64,000 bases of DNA, taken from NCBI RefSeq assembly GCF_030409235.1, contig NZ_JAUFPO010000009.1, forward strand, positions 248,001 to 312,000. The letters are read 5' to 3'. The notes beneath the pieces are model-generated. The model was not told where the DNA came from and searched no databases. It saw nothing but the letters and a program-made list of their open reading frames with translations. This DNA comes from Halomonas almeriensis (GTDB taxonomy: Bacteria > Pseudomonadota > Gammaproteobacteria > Pseudomonadales > Halomonadaceae). Made by a program: the position numbers and the translations under genes. This document shows positions 40,203 to 50,375 of this stretch, one piece after another (position 1 is the stretch's first letter; every line of letters starts with the position of its first letter).

Positions 40203-40895
40203 ATGAAGCGACGCGTACTGGCGTTTGATGTCTATGGCACCCTGATCGATACCCATGGCGTGGTCGAGGCCCTGGCGTCGCTGCTGGGCGATATCGAACG
40301 CGCCGCGGCGTTTTCGCGCTGCTGGCGCGACAAGCAGCTCGAATACAGTTTCCGACGTGGGCTGATGGGGGCCTACGTGGATTTCTCGCGCTGTACCCGG
40401 GAGGCGCTGGAATTCACCGACCGGTTGCTGGGTACCCGGCTGTCCGATACCGACAAGGAACACCTGATGGGGGCCTATGCCGGTCTGCCGGCCTTTGCCG
40501 ATGCCGGGACGGCACTGGCTCGCCTCGCCGAGGCCGATGTCACCTGCGTGGCCTTTTCCAATGGTGGTCGGGACGCGGTGGCCGGGCTGCTCGAAGGGGC
40601 CGGCTTGAGCGAGTATTTCGCCGATATCGTCAGCGTCGAGGAGGTCCACCGCTTCAAGCCCGATCCGGTGGTCTATGCCCACCTGCGCCAGCGCCTCGAA
40701 GCCGAGCCGGCCCGGACCTGGCTGATTTCCAGCAATGCCTTCGATGTCATCGGCGCCCGCCACGCGGGGCTGCACGCCGCCTGGGTGCGCCGCAGTCCGG
40801 AGGCGCCCTTCGACCCCTGGGGCATCGAACCGGATACCACCGTGGCCGATCTCGAAGGTCTGGTCGAGTATCTGCAGCAACGGGCCGACCACTGA
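40203..40895 (+). CDS. HAD-family hydrolase (2-haloacid dehalogenase-like)
   Basis: A 230-residue HAD protein. The nucleophile is Asp9 in LAFDVYGTLID; motif II is FSNGG, motif III Lys in HRFKPDPVVY, and motif IV region ISSNAFDVIGA. This pattern is that of type II L-2-haloacid dehalogenases. The ATG at 40203 follows GAGGAGG; a GTG directly before it is the alternative. It lies 94 bases after eutC in the same direction, so it could be the last gene of the ectoine island. The true substrate is unknown. Confidence 0.82.
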   Translation: MKRRVLAFDVYGTLIDTHGVVEALASLLGDIERAAAFSRCWRDKQLEYSFRRGLMGAYVDFSRCTREALEFTDRLLGTRLSDTDKEHLMGAYAGLPAFADAGTALARLAEADVTCVAFSNGGRDAVAGLLEGAGLSEYFADIVSVEEVHRFKPDPVVYAHLRQRLEAEPARTWLISSNAFDVIGARHAGLHAAWVRRSPEAPFDPWGIEPDTTVADLEGLVEYLQQRADH

Positions 40896-40904
40896 GCCGC
40901 GGCG

Positions 40905-41375
40905 TCAACGCCTTGTTGCGCCCGGCAGCCAGACGCTGAGCAGGGCATCCAGCGAGATCAGGCCGGCGCCGCGCAGGATCAGGGTCAGCAGGCTGGCGGC
41001 CCAGAGCCCGTGGGTGACCCAGGCGCCGGGGTAGACGAAGACCTGGATGACCAGTGTCATGCCGAGCAGGCCGACGGCGGCAAGCCGGGTCGCCAGTCCG
41101 GCCCAGAGCGCCAGGGACAGTGAAAACTCGGCGAGGGTCGCCAGATAGGCGGCCAGGGCGGCGGGGATCAGCGGCAGGGCGTATTCGTGCTCGAACAGGA
41201 AGAAGGTGCTCTGGGTGATGCCGCCGCTGTCCACCTTGGTCAGGGCCGAGAGAAAGAAGACGCTGCCCAGCACCAGACGCATCAGCAGCAGGACGGCATC
41301 CAGCGGCAGTCGGTCGAGACAGGGGGCGAGCTTCAGGTAGTAGCCGTGGAGTGGCTTGCGCCAGTCAATCTTCAT
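40905..41375 (-). CDS. DoxX-family membrane protein of the bufferin operon
   Basis: A 156-residue protein with four helices (starting [20 protein letters not shown]), the DoxX layout. It overlaps the BufC-type gene by four bases (ATGA), so it belongs to that operon. DoxX proteins commonly accompany MNIO/bufferin genes; a role in redox, membrane anchoring or export of the product is proposed but not proven. The short cytoplasmic ends are basic. Confidence 0.85.
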   Translation of the reverse strand: MKIDWRKPLHGYYLKLAPCLDRLPLDAVLLLMRLVLGSVFFLSALTKVDSGGITQSTFFLFEHEYALPLIPAALAAYLATLAEFSLSLALWAGLATRLAAVGLLGMTLVIQVFVYPGAWVTHGLWAASLLTLILRGAGLISLDALLSVWLPGATRR

Positions 41376-42118
41376 GAGGGTATCTCCTGAGCCTGAGTCA
41401 GGCTGCCCAGTGCCAGCAGGGTGCCCAGCGCCTCGCTGACCTGCGCCTGATCCGTCTGGCGGGCGCTGGTCGCCAGCGCCTCGCCGAGTGGGATGGGGGT
41501 CGCCAGAGTCTGATAGAGCCGGCGCGTGCCGGGGTTCACGGGGTGTATCTCGACACGCCGGCCATGGCGAATCAGCAGCCAGGGCCAGTCACCGGCGGCG
41601 CCGACGGGGGCGTGGTCTTCGCCGCGCTCCAGGGCGTGCCAGAGGCCCAGTACATCGTGGTGGCCCTCTACCAGCCGGGACGCCGGATGCGTCATGCAGC
41701 AGACGGCTTGCGGGTCCTCTGCCTGGCCCAGCAGTTCGGCGCTCAGTGGTGCGGCATCGGCCGCGTGACTGACGATGAGTCGGGCATGCTCGAGCCGACA
41801 GATATCCACCACATAGCGGTAATCCTGCATCACGCTCAGGCGCTCCAGCGCCTCGGCAAAGGCCTGGCCGTAGTAGCGCAGGCGTGGCTCCTCGGGGAGC
41901 CGTTGACGCACATGGTCGCTGGCCACACTCCGGAAGAAACGCTCGCCGAGCAGTGTGCGGGTGTGCGGAAAGGTCTGGGCCAGGGCCTCGATCAGGCTGT
42001 GGCACACATTGTTGCGATAGACATCGAAGCCCGGCTGATGGCCCAGCCGGCTGTCGCCGGCCTCGCCAAACTGCAGGGCCCGGGCGAAGTCCCGTTGCCA
42101 TTCGGCGAGCGAGGTCAT
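41372..42118 (-). CDS. bufC: DUF2063 partner protein (BufC/HvfC type)
   Basis: A 248-residue protein. The N-terminal DUF2063 domain reads [17 protein letters not shown] and [22 protein letters not shown], the family hallmark; a second, smaller domain follows after about residue 105. Such proteins bind the leader or precursor and hand it to the MNIO enzyme. The ATG at 42118 overlaps the stop of the MNIO gene by four bases, proof of tight coupling; the frame stays open upstream, but that part lies inside the MNIO gene. Confidence 0.85.
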   Translation of the reverse strand: MTSLAEWQRDFARALQFGEAGDSRLGHQPGFDVYRNNVCHSLIEALAQTFPHTRTLLGERFFRSVASDHVRQRLPEEPRLRYYGQAFAEALERLSVMQDYRYVVDICRLEHARLIVSHAADAAPLSAELLGQAEDPQAVCCMTHPASRLVEGHHDVLGLWHALERGEDHAPVGAAGDWPWLLIRHGRRVEIHPVNPGTRRLYQTLATPIPLGEALATSARQTDQAQVSEALGTLLALGSLTQAQEIPS

Positions 42119-42990
42119 GAGGCCGGCTCCAGGCAGGCCAGCGGTGCGGTGGCCGCGCTGGCGTGATAGCGGCGGGCGAGGGCAGCCTCTTCCAGCCAGC
42201 GGGGCAGGCTGGGGATGCGGGTATCCCACTCGATGAGGGTGGGTACCGCCGGCAGGGCGTCCGTCAGCTGGGCATAGCGCTGCCAGACGGCCTCGCAGAC
42301 CGGGCTGCCGTGATCGTCGATGCGCAGGGGCGGCGTCGCCTCGGTGTCCAGCGAGTGCCCGGCCAGATGAAACTCGCCCACCGCCGACAGCGGCAGCGCA
42401 CTCAGGTAGTCACTCAGGTCACGCCCCAGGTTCTCGGCGCTGATGTAGGCGTTATTGATGTCCAGCAGCAGGCCGCAACCGGTGCGCCGGACGAGCTCGT
42501 TCAAAAAGTCGGCCTCGCTCAGGGTGTTGTCCAGCGCCATGTAGAGGCTGGGGTTCTCGACCAGCAGTTGTCGCCCCAGGGCCTGCTGGGTGGTGTCGAC
42601 ATGGCGGGCCACCACCTCGAGGCTTTCCTCGCTCAGCGGCAGTGGCAGCAGGTCATTGTAGAAATCGCCTTCCAGTCGGCTCCAGGCCAGGTGCTCGGAG
42701 ACACGCACCGGGTTCAACTCGTCCACCAGATGCACCAGACGGGCCAGGTGCTGGTCGTCCAGCGGCTCGGCGCTGCCCAGTGACAGACCGACGCCATGCA
42801 CCGACAGCGGGTAGCGCGCGGCGATGGCGGCGAGGTCGTCGCGCATGGGCCCGCCCGCGCTCATGTGGTTTTCGGCGTGCAGTTCGAGAAAGTCGATGTT
42901 GGCCGGCTCGGCGATCAGCTCGGCCATGTGCTGCGGCTTCAGGCCGATGCCCTGGGCGGCGCGGGGCAGACGGTGGGCATCCATGAGCAT
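42115..42990 (-). CDS. bufB: MNIO-family (DUF692) RiPP-modifying oxidase BufB
   Basis: A 291-residue TIM-barrel enzyme of the multinuclear non-heme iron oxidase family. Likely metal ligands are visible in order: His65 (SVHGVGLSL), His100 (VSEHLAW), Glu145 (LVENPS), Asp177/Asn179 (LLLDINNAY), His208/His212 (EFHLAGH), Asp226/His227 and Glu254. In the best known relatives the enzyme converts cysteines of the precursor peptide into oxazole-type heterocycles. The ATG at 42990 follows GGAGGAAGCGAC. It lies between the precursor gene and the partner gene. Confidence 0.9.
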   Translation of the reverse strand: MLMDAHRLPRAAQGIGLKPQHMAELIAEPANIDFLELHAENHMSAGGPMRDDLAAIAARYPLSVHGVGLSLGSAEPLDDQHLARLVHLVDELNPVRVSEHLAWSRLEGDFYNDLLPLPLSEESLEVVARHVDTTQQALGRQLLVENPSLYMALDNTLSEADFLNELVRRTGCGLLLDINNAYISAENLGRDLSDYLSALPLSAVGEFHLAGHSLDTEATPPLRIDDHGSPVCEAVWQRYAQLTDALPAVPTLIEWDTRIPSLPRWLEEAALARRYHASAATAPLACLEPAS

Positions 42991-43061
42991 GTCGCTTCCT
43001 CCTCTGTGGTAACAGGCTCCTGCCGATATCCGGCTCACCCCGCGGGATGAGCCGGTGACAT

Positions 43062-43343
43062 TCAGGGACGCTCGATGGGTTCCAGGCTGCCGTTGCCGTG
43101 GGGGGTCTCGATGCTGGTGCAGCTGCCTTCGGGGACCAGGGTCCAGGCATTGCCCTGGTAGTCGACAGTGGAAGTGCCGGCGCAGGTGGTGCCCGGTCCC
43201 GCCTTGCAGTCGTTCTCGCCGGCCAGGGCGACGCCGTAGCACTTTTCCATGGACTCTTTATCGTCGGCCATGGTGGTGCCCATGGCGCCGGCCTGGGCAA
43301 TGGCGGTGGTGATGATGGCGGCCATCAGTGTGGACTGTTTCAT
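43062..43343 (-). CDS. bufA: Bufferin-type precursor (DUF2282, BufA1)
   Basis: A 93-residue exported small protein: signal peptide to about residue 26 ([20 protein letters not shown]), then a mature part with four cysteines, Cys35, Cys46, Cys54 and Cys75, in the pattern [21 protein letters not shown] and PEGSC. This is the typical DUF2282 layout. Bufferins are periplasmic RiPPs whose cysteines are modified by the MNIO enzyme and which bind copper. It is the first gene of a four-gene operon. It is one of two precursors in some organisms; no second one is seen here. Confidence 0.88.
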   Translation of the reverse strand: MKQSTLMAAIITTAIAQAGAMGTTMADDKESMEKCYGVALAGENDCKAGPGTTCAGTSTVDYQGNAWTLVPEGSCTSIETPHGNGSLEPIERP

Positions 43344-43410
43344 GATCTGACTCCTCGTTGGCTGGGGTCTAACGCCACCGCGCCAGCTCGTCAGGCGTCG
43401 GTGGTCATGA

Positions 43411-43460
43411 TTGAGTGGCGCGGGATCACGGATCCTTACAGCCTCGAGGAAATTTTTTTG
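43411..43460 (-). promoter_or_regulatory. Possible ECF-type promoter of the bufferin operon
   Basis: On the minus strand TGTAAGGATCC (43440-43430) stands directly behind an A/T tract (43450-43460, seven T on the plus strand), followed by CGCCACTCA at 43420-43412. In a GC-rich genome the A/T tract in front of a TGTAA-type -35 is suggestive of an extracytoplasmic-function sigma promoter. The start codon is 70 bases further on. No sigma gene is nearby. The rest of the 270-base gap shows no gene. Confidence 0.3.
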
Positions 43461-43615
43461 GTTCATCGCACTTTCGCGTGGCGAGCCTCCCGTAAGGCAA
43501 GGCGCGTTGGCGGGCACCGCGCCCGTGCCGGCACCTACCTGCTTTATGCCAGTCATGTGGCGGCGATGGCGCCGGCCCACAGTGATCGCTCCGGTCGCGG
43601 CCGGCAGGCCATCCG

Positions 43616-45718
43616 TCAGTTGCCGCCGGCCGTGACGTCGGCATGCTCCGCTGCAGCATCAAGCAACGGCGAGGCAGCGCCGACATGGGTCAGGGCCAGC
43701 CGGTGCATGGCACGGGTACAGGCCACGTAGAGCAGGTTGCGGTCCATGTCGCTGGTATAGTGGCTCGCCGACGCATCCGGCACGATAACGCGGTCAAACT
43801 CCAGCCCCTTGGCCATGTGGGCCGTGCAGGCGATGATGCCCCGGCCGAAGGCCTGGCTGTGCTCGCCGAGCAGCTGTAACCGCTCGAAGCGGCCATCCAG
43901 GGCCTCGAAGACCTTTCTGGCCTGCTTCTGGGTCTTGCAGATGATCCCCAGGGTGTTGTGCTCGCCCTGTTCGAAGTCCTGGACCAGGGCATCAATGGTC
44001 GCCATCTGATCCTTGCGGGTGCGGCAGGGGATGACCCGAGGCTCTTCGTCATGGCGCTCGATGGCCTCGAGCTCGGGATTGGGTGAGATGCGCTGGGCGA
44101 AACGGGTGATCTGAAGGCTGGAGCGATAGCTCTTGTTGAGGGTCACGCAACGCGCCTGACGCATGACCCGGCGGATTTCATCGGCCTGCGAAGCGCTGTA
44201 GGGGTTCACCGACTGGAAGGCGTCCCCGAGGATCGTCTTCTTGCAGCTGAACAGGCGGCCGATGACCGCGTACTGTACCGGGGTATAGTCCTGCATTTCG
44301 TCGATCAGCAGGTGCTTGACGCTGCGCCAGCTGGAGTGAACGCCCTCCAGTCGCATCTTCAGATAGATCAAGGGGAAGACATCGGCATACTCGAGCCGCC
44401 CGCGGGAGGCCGGCTTGAAGAGTTCGGGGCGGCCCTGCCAGTCGTAGAACCCCTTGTAGGTCTCGCGCAGGGTGGACTGGCGCAGCATCTTCCTGATCGA
44501 GGCCTTGAGCTCGCGGCGTTCCTCGGGCTCCAGATCATAGTGGTACTGATTGCCGATCTTTTTCTCGATCTCCCAGCTGACCTGCTGCAGGCGTTCATTG
44601 GTGGGCAGGTGGCGGTGTTTGCGAAACACCTCTTCCAGTAACCAGCCGGGTACCAGGCGTCGGGCGATCCAGATGTCCTCGGCGGCGAAGCGATTGGCTT
44701 CGACATGGCCGGCATAGCGATCCAGCTCATCGAGGAAGTCCGGCGAGGCCTTGAAGCGCAGGCGCGCCGTCATTGCCTCATCATGCTTTTCCAACAGCTT
44801 GGTGGTCTGCTCGAAAAAGGTCTCAAAGCGATACTGGCCCGCCAGAAGCTCGTCGGCCAGGTCTTCCATGCCGATCTGGTTGACCGTCTCCTCGCCCAGT
44901 TCGGGTAGCACATTGCCGATGTAATCGGAGAATACCCGATTGGGCGAGATGATCAGGATATCCTCGGAACCCAGGCTATCCTTGAAGCGGTAGAGCAGAT
45001 AGGCGATGCGGTGCAGGGCGATGGAGGTCTTGCCGGAGCCGGCCACCCCCTGGATGATCAGCGCCTGTGCCTCATCGTTGCGAATGATGGCGTTCTGGTC
45101 GCGCTGGATGGTGGCGACGATGTTCTTCATGCCCTCATCGCTGGCACGGCTCAGCTCGTCCTGGAGCACGTCGTCGACCACATGCACGTCACTGTCGATC
45201 ATCAGCTCGATGTCGTGCCCCTTGATGCGGAACTGACGCTTCAGGGTGATCTCGCCGGCGACGTGACCTTCCGGGCTCTCGTAGGACGCCGGGCCGGTTT
45301 CGACTTCGTAGAACATCGACGCGATGGGGGCGCGCCAGTCATGCACCCGACTCTCGCCGCTCAGGTCGTCGTGGAAATGGTGAATGCCGATGTAGACGGG
45401 TTTTACGTCCCCCTGCCGGGCAAAGTCGAAGCGGCCGAAGTAGGGCGACTTTTTCAGCTTCTCCAGCTTCCGGCGGCGTGACAGCGCATTGTCGCCGGTC
45501 ATGACCGCCTGCTGGATGGACTCCCGCGCCGAGATCTTCTCGATATGATCCATCTCGTCGCGGCTCGACCACAGATACTCCTTCTGTGCCTGAACATCCT
45601 CGGCATAGGCGTCGATCCGGCGGTCCAGCTCGGCAAGGTTGGTGTCGATACGGGTGTGAATGTCGTCGAGGTGTCGACGCTCGGCCTGGCGTGCGGCCGA
45701 ATCATTGCTGTCATTCAT
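43616..45718 (-). CDS. HelD-like superfamily 1 helicase
   Basis: A 700-residue UvrD/HelD-type ATPase. It has an N-terminal coiled coil (about residues 10-60), the GDVKPVYIG...[12 protein letters not shown] region typical of HelD, Walker [10 protein letters not shown] (about 224-232), Walker [14 protein letters not shown] and a late motif [15 protein letters not shown]. HelD proteins bind RNA polymerase and recycle stalled enzyme in Gram-positive bacteria; proteobacterial relatives are uncharacterised, so helicase IV-like repair is the alternative. ATG at 45718 has AAGGAAG upstream; the frame is open to a GTG at 45739. Confidence 0.85.
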   Translation of the reverse strand: MNDSNDSAARQAERRHLDDIHTRIDTNLAELDRRIDAYAEDVQAQKEYLWSSRDEMDHIEKISARESIQQAVMTGDNALSRRRKLEKLKKSPYFGRFDFARQGDVKPVYIGIHHFHDDLSGESRVHDWRAPIASMFYEVETGPASYESPEGHVAGEITLKRQFRIKGHDIELMIDSDVHVVDDVLQDELSRASDEGMKNIVATIQRDQNAIIRNDEAQALIIQGVAGSGKTSIALHRIAYLLYRFKDSLGSEDILIISPNRVFSDYIGNVLPELGEETVNQIGMEDLADELLAGQYRFETFFEQTTKLLEKHDEAMTARLRFKASPDFLDELDRYAGHVEANRFAAEDIWIARRLVPGWLLEEVFRKHRHLPTNERLQQVSWEIEKKIGNQYHYDLEPEERRELKASIRKMLRQSTLRETYKGFYDWQGRPELFKPASRGRLEYADVFPLIYLKMRLEGVHSSWRSVKHLLIDEMQDYTPVQYAVIGRLFSCKKTILGDAFQSVNPYSASQADEIRRVMRQARCVTLNKSYRSSLQITRFAQRISPNPELEAIERHDEEPRVIPCRTRKDQMATIDALVQDFEQGEHNTLGIICKTQKQARKVFEALDGRFERLQLLGEHSQAFGRGIIACTAHMAKGLEFDRVIVPDASASHYTSDMDRNLLYVACTRAMHRLALTHVGAASPLLDAAAEHADVTAGGN

Positions 45719-45840
45719 GTCGTCAGCTTCCTTTGGCACCCTGGATGGAGCGGAATGGCGCCTGATGCATCGTCCGGGAACCTGTCGTCATGCCAGGACC
45801 GGCGCAGCGAACTTCGCGGGCCGCGCCGGTGCCGGGCAGC

Positions 45841-46695
45841 CTAGCGCAGCAGCAGAACCGGGATATCGGCCTTGCGCAGCATTTCGGTGGTAGTGCTGCC
45901 GACCAGCAGCTGGCGGATCCGCGAGTGGCCGTAGGCGCCCATCACCATCAGATCAATGGCGTGCTCTTCCTGATAGGCGTGGAGTGTGGCTTCCACTTCG
46001 CCGGCGCGGATGGCGCCCTCGGCCTCGTGGCCGGCCTCGCGCAGTGTCGACAACGCCCAGTCGAGCTGTGAGCGGTGGTCGCCGGTGTCGGCGCCGATCA
46101 TCACCACATGCACCGGGATGCCCTCGAACAGCGGGCTCTTGGCCAGCATCTCGACGCCCTTGCGGGTGGTCTTGCTGCCGTCGAAGGCGATCAGCACGCG
46201 TGCGGGCTGCTTGAAGGCGCCGGGAACCATCAGAATGGGGCGGTGCAGGCCGCGCACCACGCGTTCCAGGTTGGAGCCCAGGTGCTCGCTGTCCTGGTGA
46301 GCGTTCGCGCCGCGCTTGCCCATCACCAGCAGTCGGGTCTCGTCGGCCAGCTCCTCCAGGGTCTCGACCAGGGTGCCATTGCGCTGGCGAGTCACCGGCT
46401 CGGCCACACCGCCCTCGATGGCGCGATCCCTGGCCGCCTGGAGAATCAGCCGGCCCTGCTCCTGGGCCACCTTGGCGCGCTGCTCATCCAGCTCGGAGAG
46501 TTCCTCGAGCAGGTGCTCCCGCGCGCCCAGCCCGATGTTGCCGGACAGGTCCGCCTCGGCGGTCTGGGGGTGATTATCCACCACATGCAGGAAAGTCAGT
46601 GGCGCCTCGAGCGCCTGACTGGTCCAGGCGGCGTAGTCGCAGACCCCTTCCGAGGAGGTCGAGCCATCAATGGCGGCCATTACGTGTTCGGTCAT
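45841..46695 (-). CDS. Tandem-domain universal stress protein, copy 1
   Basis: A 284-residue protein of two Usp domains in one chain. The first starts MTEHVMAAIDGSTSSEGVCD, the second RVLIAFDGSKTTRKGVEML; only the second ends with the ATP-binding type sequence GAYGHSRIRQLLVGSTTTEM, while the first has GKRGANAHQDSEHLGSNLERV. It is nearly the same as the protein at 50376-51230 on the other side of nhaB and the SulP gene. It lies 59 bases downstream of the nhaB stop in the same direction, so it may be cotranscribed with nhaB. Confidence 0.9.
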   Translation of the reverse strand: MTEHVMAAIDGSTSSEGVCDYAAWTSQALEAPLTFLHVVDNHPQTAEADLSGNIGLGAREHLLEELSELDEQRAKVAQEQGRLILQAARDRAIEGGVAEPVTRQRNGTLVETLEELADETRLLVMGKRGANAHQDSEHLGSNLERVVRGLHRPILMVPGAFKQPARVLIAFDGSKTTRKGVEMLAKSPLFEGIPVHVVMIGADTGDHRSQLDWALSTLREAGHEAEGAIRAGEVEATLHAYQEEHAIDLMVMGAYGHSRIRQLLVGSTTTEMLRKADIPVLLLR

Positions 46696-46754
46696 TGGAA
46701 TTCCCTTGTCTATCGAAAATGTACGGCGTCGCAACGATCGCGATCCAGCAGGGA

Positions 46755-48299
46755 TCACGCCCAGTGGGTCACGCCCCAGAAGCCCACCAGCGACAGCACG
46801 ACCGCATAGGGGAAGGCCATGACGACCATCCTGCCGTAGGAGAGGCGCAGCAGTGGTGCGATTGCCGAGGTGAGCAGGAACAGGAAGGCGGCCTGACCAT
46901 TGGGCGTGGCGACGCTGGGCAGGTTGGTGCCGGCGTTGACGGCGATGGCCAGCAGGCGAAACTGTTCGGCGCTGATATCGCCCCGGAGTAATGCGGCCTT
47001 GATCTCGCCGATATAAACGGTGGCGACAAAGACGTTGTCGGAGATCGCCGACAGCAGCCCATTGGCGATGAACAGCAATCCCGCCTGGCCCTCGGCGGGC
47101 TGTGCCAACACCATCTCGATGAAGGGCTGAAATAGATGCTGGCTGTGGATAACCGACACGATGGTAAAGAAGACGACCAGCAGGGCGGTGAACGGCAGGG
47201 CTTCCTGAAAGGCCTTGCCGATCTGATGCTCGTCACTGACGCCGTTGTTGCAGGTCAACAGCACGATCACCGCCAGCCCGATCAGCCCGACTTCGGCCAG
47301 ATGCAGCGCCAGTGACAGGATGAGGAAAACGGCCACCAGGGCCTGCCCGATAAGCGCGGCGCGTTCGCGATTCGTCCGTTTCATCGCCTTGTGATGGTCA
47401 TAGTCCCTGAGGATCTTGCGAATGGTCTTCGGCATGGCAGTGCCATAACCGAACCATTGAAGTTTTTCCAGGGCCAGACACGTCATGAGCCCTGCCACCA
47501 GGACGGGCAGGCTGATCGGCAGCATGTTGAGATAGAACTCGATAAAGTTCCAGTCAGCCTCCTTGGCAATCAGCAGGTTCTGGGGCTCTCCGACCATGGT
47601 GGCGACCCCACCCAGGGCAGTACCGACAACGCCATGCATCAACAACGAGCGCAGGAAGGCGCGGAAGTCGTTCAGCTCCTTCTGCAATTCGGCGCGCACC
47701 GGGGCGTCGTCGTGGTGGTCATGGTTATGATCGTAGCTCTTGCCCGAGGCGACCTTGTGATAGATGGAGTAGAAGCCCACGGCGATGGCGATGATCACGG
47801 CGGTGACCGTCAGGGCATCCAGGAAGGCGCTGAGCACTGCCGCCATGGTGGAGAACAACAGCGCCAGCAGATACTTTGAGCGCACATGGATCAGCAGCTT
47901 GGTAAAGGTGAACAGCAGCAGGTTCTTCATGAAGTAGATGCCCGCCACCATGAACATCAGCAGCAGGATCACCTCAAGGTTGTGCTCCACTTCGCTCATG
48001 ACCGCCTCGGTCGAGGTCAGGCCCAGAAAAACCGCCTGCAGGGCCAGCAGTCCGCCGGGCAGCAGCGGGTAACACTTGAGGGCCATGGCCAGGGTGAAGA
48101 TGAACTCGCCCAGCAGCAGCCAGCCCAGCAGGGTCCCGGCCTGCTCATCGAGGGTCCAGTGACACAGGGCATTGAACACCAGAAAGGCGAGAATGACGAT
48201 CTTGTACCAGATCGGCGTATTGCCCAGGAAATTGCGGAAGGCGCCGCCCAGCATGAGGCGCGGAGAAGAAGGGCGTGGGGTCGTACTCTCTGAAGGCAT
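46755..48299 (-). CDS. nhaB: Na+/H+ antiporter NhaB
   Basis: A 514-residue integral membrane antiporter that follows E. coli NhaB from end to end: [75 protein letters not shown] and [20 protein letters not shown]. It expels sodium in exchange for protons. A His/Asp-rich stretch ([14 protein letters not shown], about residue 190) in a cytoplasmic loop is longer and more charged than in the enteric protein and might bind metal. It fits a halophilic lifestyle. Confidence 0.95.
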   Translation of the reverse strand: MPSESTTPRPSSPRLMLGGAFRNFLGNTPIWYKIVILAFLVFNALCHWTLDEQAGTLLGWLLLGEFIFTLAMALKCYPLLPGGLLALQAVFLGLTSTEAVMSEVEHNLEVILLLMFMVAGIYFMKNLLLFTFTKLLIHVRSKYLLALLFSTMAAVLSAFLDALTVTAVIIAIAVGFYSIYHKVASGKSYDHNHDHHDDAPVRAELQKELNDFRAFLRSLLMHGVVGTALGGVATMVGEPQNLLIAKEADWNFIEFYLNMLPISLPVLVAGLMTCLALEKLQWFGYGTAMPKTIRKILRDYDHHKAMKRTNRERAALIGQALVAVFLILSLALHLAEVGLIGLAVIVLLTCNNGVSDEHQIGKAFQEALPFTALLVVFFTIVSVIHSQHLFQPFIEMVLAQPAEGQAGLLFIANGLLSAISDNVFVATVYIGEIKAALLRGDISAEQFRLLAIAVNAGTNLPSVATPNGQAAFLFLLTSAIAPLLRLSYGRMVVMAFPYAVVLSLVGFWGVTHWA

Positions 48300-48438
48300 G
48301 GTGGCAACGTTGTGTCGGCGGTTCGTTCCGGCCTGCCCGGCTACCGCGAGTGCGGCATGCCGGGCGGTGCGCTTGATTGCGTGATGGAAGGCGGCGTACC
48401 TCGAGACTCGAGGCCTGCCGCCTGGAAGTCGCGGTACC

Positions 48439-49977
48439 TCAGTGTCCGCCCATCAGTTTTTCGACGGCTTCCGGGTCATCATGCACGGCATAGCGGTCGA
48501 CGATGGTTGCGCTGGCCTCGTTGAGGCCGATCAATTCCACCTCGGTACCTTCGCGGCGGAACTTGATGACGATCCGGTCCAGCGTCTGAACGGCCGTAAT
48601 ATCCCAGAAGTGAGCGCGCGACAGGTCGATGGTGACCTTCTCCACGGACTCCTTGAAGTCGAAGGAGTCGCCGAAGCGTTCGGAAGAAGCGAAGAACACC
48701 TGGCCGACCACCTTGTAGATACGGTGGTGCCCCTTTTCCGCCTCCTCGCTGCCGACATAGAGGATATTGCCGACCTTGTTGGCGAAGAACAGTGCCGCCA
48801 GCAGCACACCCACGAAGACGCCGATGGCCAGGTTATGGGTGCCCACCGTGACCACCACGGTCGCGACCATGACGATGTTGGAACTCATCGGGTGCTTCTT
48901 GAGGTCGCGGATCGATGACCAGCTGAAAGTGCCGATTGAGACCATGATCATTACCGCCACCAGGGCGGCCATGGGAATCTGCGAGACCCAGTCGGCGAGG
49001 AAAACGACCATCATCAGCAGCGCCACGCCGGCGATCAGGGTCGACATGCGGCGCCGACCGCCGGACTTGATGTTGATCACCGACTGGCCGATCATCGCGC
49101 AGCCCGCCATGCCGCCGAGCAGGCCGGCGCCGATGTTGGCGATGCCCTGGCCCTTGCACTCATGGTTCTTGTCGCTGGAGGTGTCGGTGAGGTCATCGAT
49201 GATGGTGGCGGTCATCATCGATTCCAGCAGACCCACGACGGTCAGCATCAGGGAGTAGGGCAGGATGATCATCAGGGTTTCGAGATTGAGCGGCACGTCC
49301 GGCCACAGGAAGACCGGCAGGCTGTCGGGCAGCTCACCCATGTCGCCCACGCTGCGGATTTCCATGCCGGTGGCCATGTAGACGACCGTCAGCACCACGA
49401 TGCACACCAGCGGTGAGGGCAGGGCCTTGCCGATGACCGGGAGATAGGGAAAGCCGTAGATGATGGCCAGGCCGGCAGCGGTCATGGCATAGACCGGCCA
49501 GGTGACATCCGTCAGCTCGGGCAACTGGGCCATGAAGATGAGGATGGCCAGGGCATTGACGAAGCCGGTGACCACCGAACGCGAGACGAAGCGCATCAGA
49601 TCGGCCAGCTTGAGGTAGCCGGCGACGATCTGCAGCACCCCGGTGAGCAGGGTGGCGACCAGCAGGTACTCCAGACCATGCTCCTTGACCAGGGTGACCA
49701 TCAGCAGGGCCATGGCGCCGGTCGCGGCCGAAATCATCCCGGAGCGCCCCCCGGTAAAGGCGATGATCACGCAGATCGCGAAGGACGCGTAGAGACCGAC
49801 CTTGGGGTCGACGCCGGCAATGATGGAGAAGGCAATGGCTTCGGGAATCAGTGCCAGTGCGACGACGATGCCCGCCAGGGCATCGCCCTTGAGGTTGGAG
49901 AACCAACTCAGTTTCATTTTTTCGTACATGCTGCGATCCAGTCGGAGGTGTTCGTTGTGCCGTTGGGCCGAGGCCAT
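48439..49977 (-). CDS. SulP-family anion transporter with STAS domain
   Basis: A 512-residue transporter. The N-terminal membrane part reads [29 protein letters not shown], the SulP signature, with about ten to twelve helices; a STAS domain of about 110 residues follows ([20 protein letters not shown], its phospho-acceptor Ser replaced by Ile/Thr). Relatives move sulfate or, as in BicA, bicarbonate with sodium. I keep ATG 49977; the ATG at 49929 (MYEKMKLSW) is at least as likely, and neither has a good ribosome binding site. Its neighbour NhaB would maintain a sodium gradient for such a symporter. Confidence 0.87.
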   Translation of the reverse strand: MASAQRHNEHLRLDRSMYEKMKLSWFSNLKGDALAGIVVALALIPEAIAFSIIAGVDPKVGLYASFAICVIIAFTGGRSGMISAATGAMALLMVTLVKEHGLEYLLVATLLTGVLQIVAGYLKLADLMRFVSRSVVTGFVNALAILIFMAQLPELTDVTWPVYAMTAAGLAIIYGFPYLPVIGKALPSPLVCIVVLTVVYMATGMEIRSVGDMGELPDSLPVFLWPDVPLNLETLMIILPYSLMLTVVGLLESMMTATIIDDLTDTSSDKNHECKGQGIANIGAGLLGGMAGCAMIGQSVINIKSGGRRRMSTLIAGVALLMMVVFLADWVSQIPMAALVAVMIMVSIGTFSWSSIRDLKKHPMSSNIVMVATVVVTVGTHNLAIGVFVGVLLAALFFANKVGNILYVGSEEAEKGHHRIYKVVGQVFFASSERFGDSFDFKESVEKVTIDLSRAHFWDITAVQTLDRIVIKFRREGTEVELIGLNEASATIVDRYAVHDDPEAVEKLMGGH

Positions 49978-50375
49978 GTCGTGAACGTGCCCATCCCGAT
50001 ACCGCAGGCATCAGGCACTCAAGGTGCAGGGGCTAGGCATGGCGAAGTGTGGACGGCGGGGCGTCCGGAACAACATCGGAACGATGTCGGCCTGCAACAC
50101 CATCGTCGAGAGGCGTCGAGGCGGGAGGAGGCGAGAACGCTAGGGTGGAGTCATCAGCCCTGTCAGCAGAGTGCTCATGTAATGGAGAAGCCCTTCTGGG
50201 TCGATGGTTCAATGCTCTGAAGGCAGTCGGCGCTGCCGCCCTGCGTCAACGGCGGCTGATTATACCAAAGGATAAAAGCGTCTGCACTTTATGGATTTTT
50301 CCCCTTGTGACACGCCGGCGAGGATGGTGTAGAACGAGGGTGACGAATACCCTACGCCAGCTTCAGGACAGACAG
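49978..50375. other. Divergent control region of SulP and Usp copy 2
   Basis: About 400 bases between divergent genes, without a convincing gene. The segment 50258-50320 is clearly richer in A/T than its surroundings (ATTATACCAAAGGATAAAAG, TTTATGGATTTTTCCCC) and probably holds the promoter of the downstream universal stress protein. No palindrome or terminator stood out. Confidence 0.4.

Noticed and set aside
41372-42229. Longer start of the BufC-type gene
   Set aside because: The upstream 37 residues are Pro/Arg-rich and lie inside the MNIO gene; the ATG at 42118 has the usual overlap and begins the conserved domain.
43098-43730. Plus-strand frame across bufA and its upstream gap
   Set aside because: It is antisense to bufA in its first part and has no ribosome binding site or known domain.
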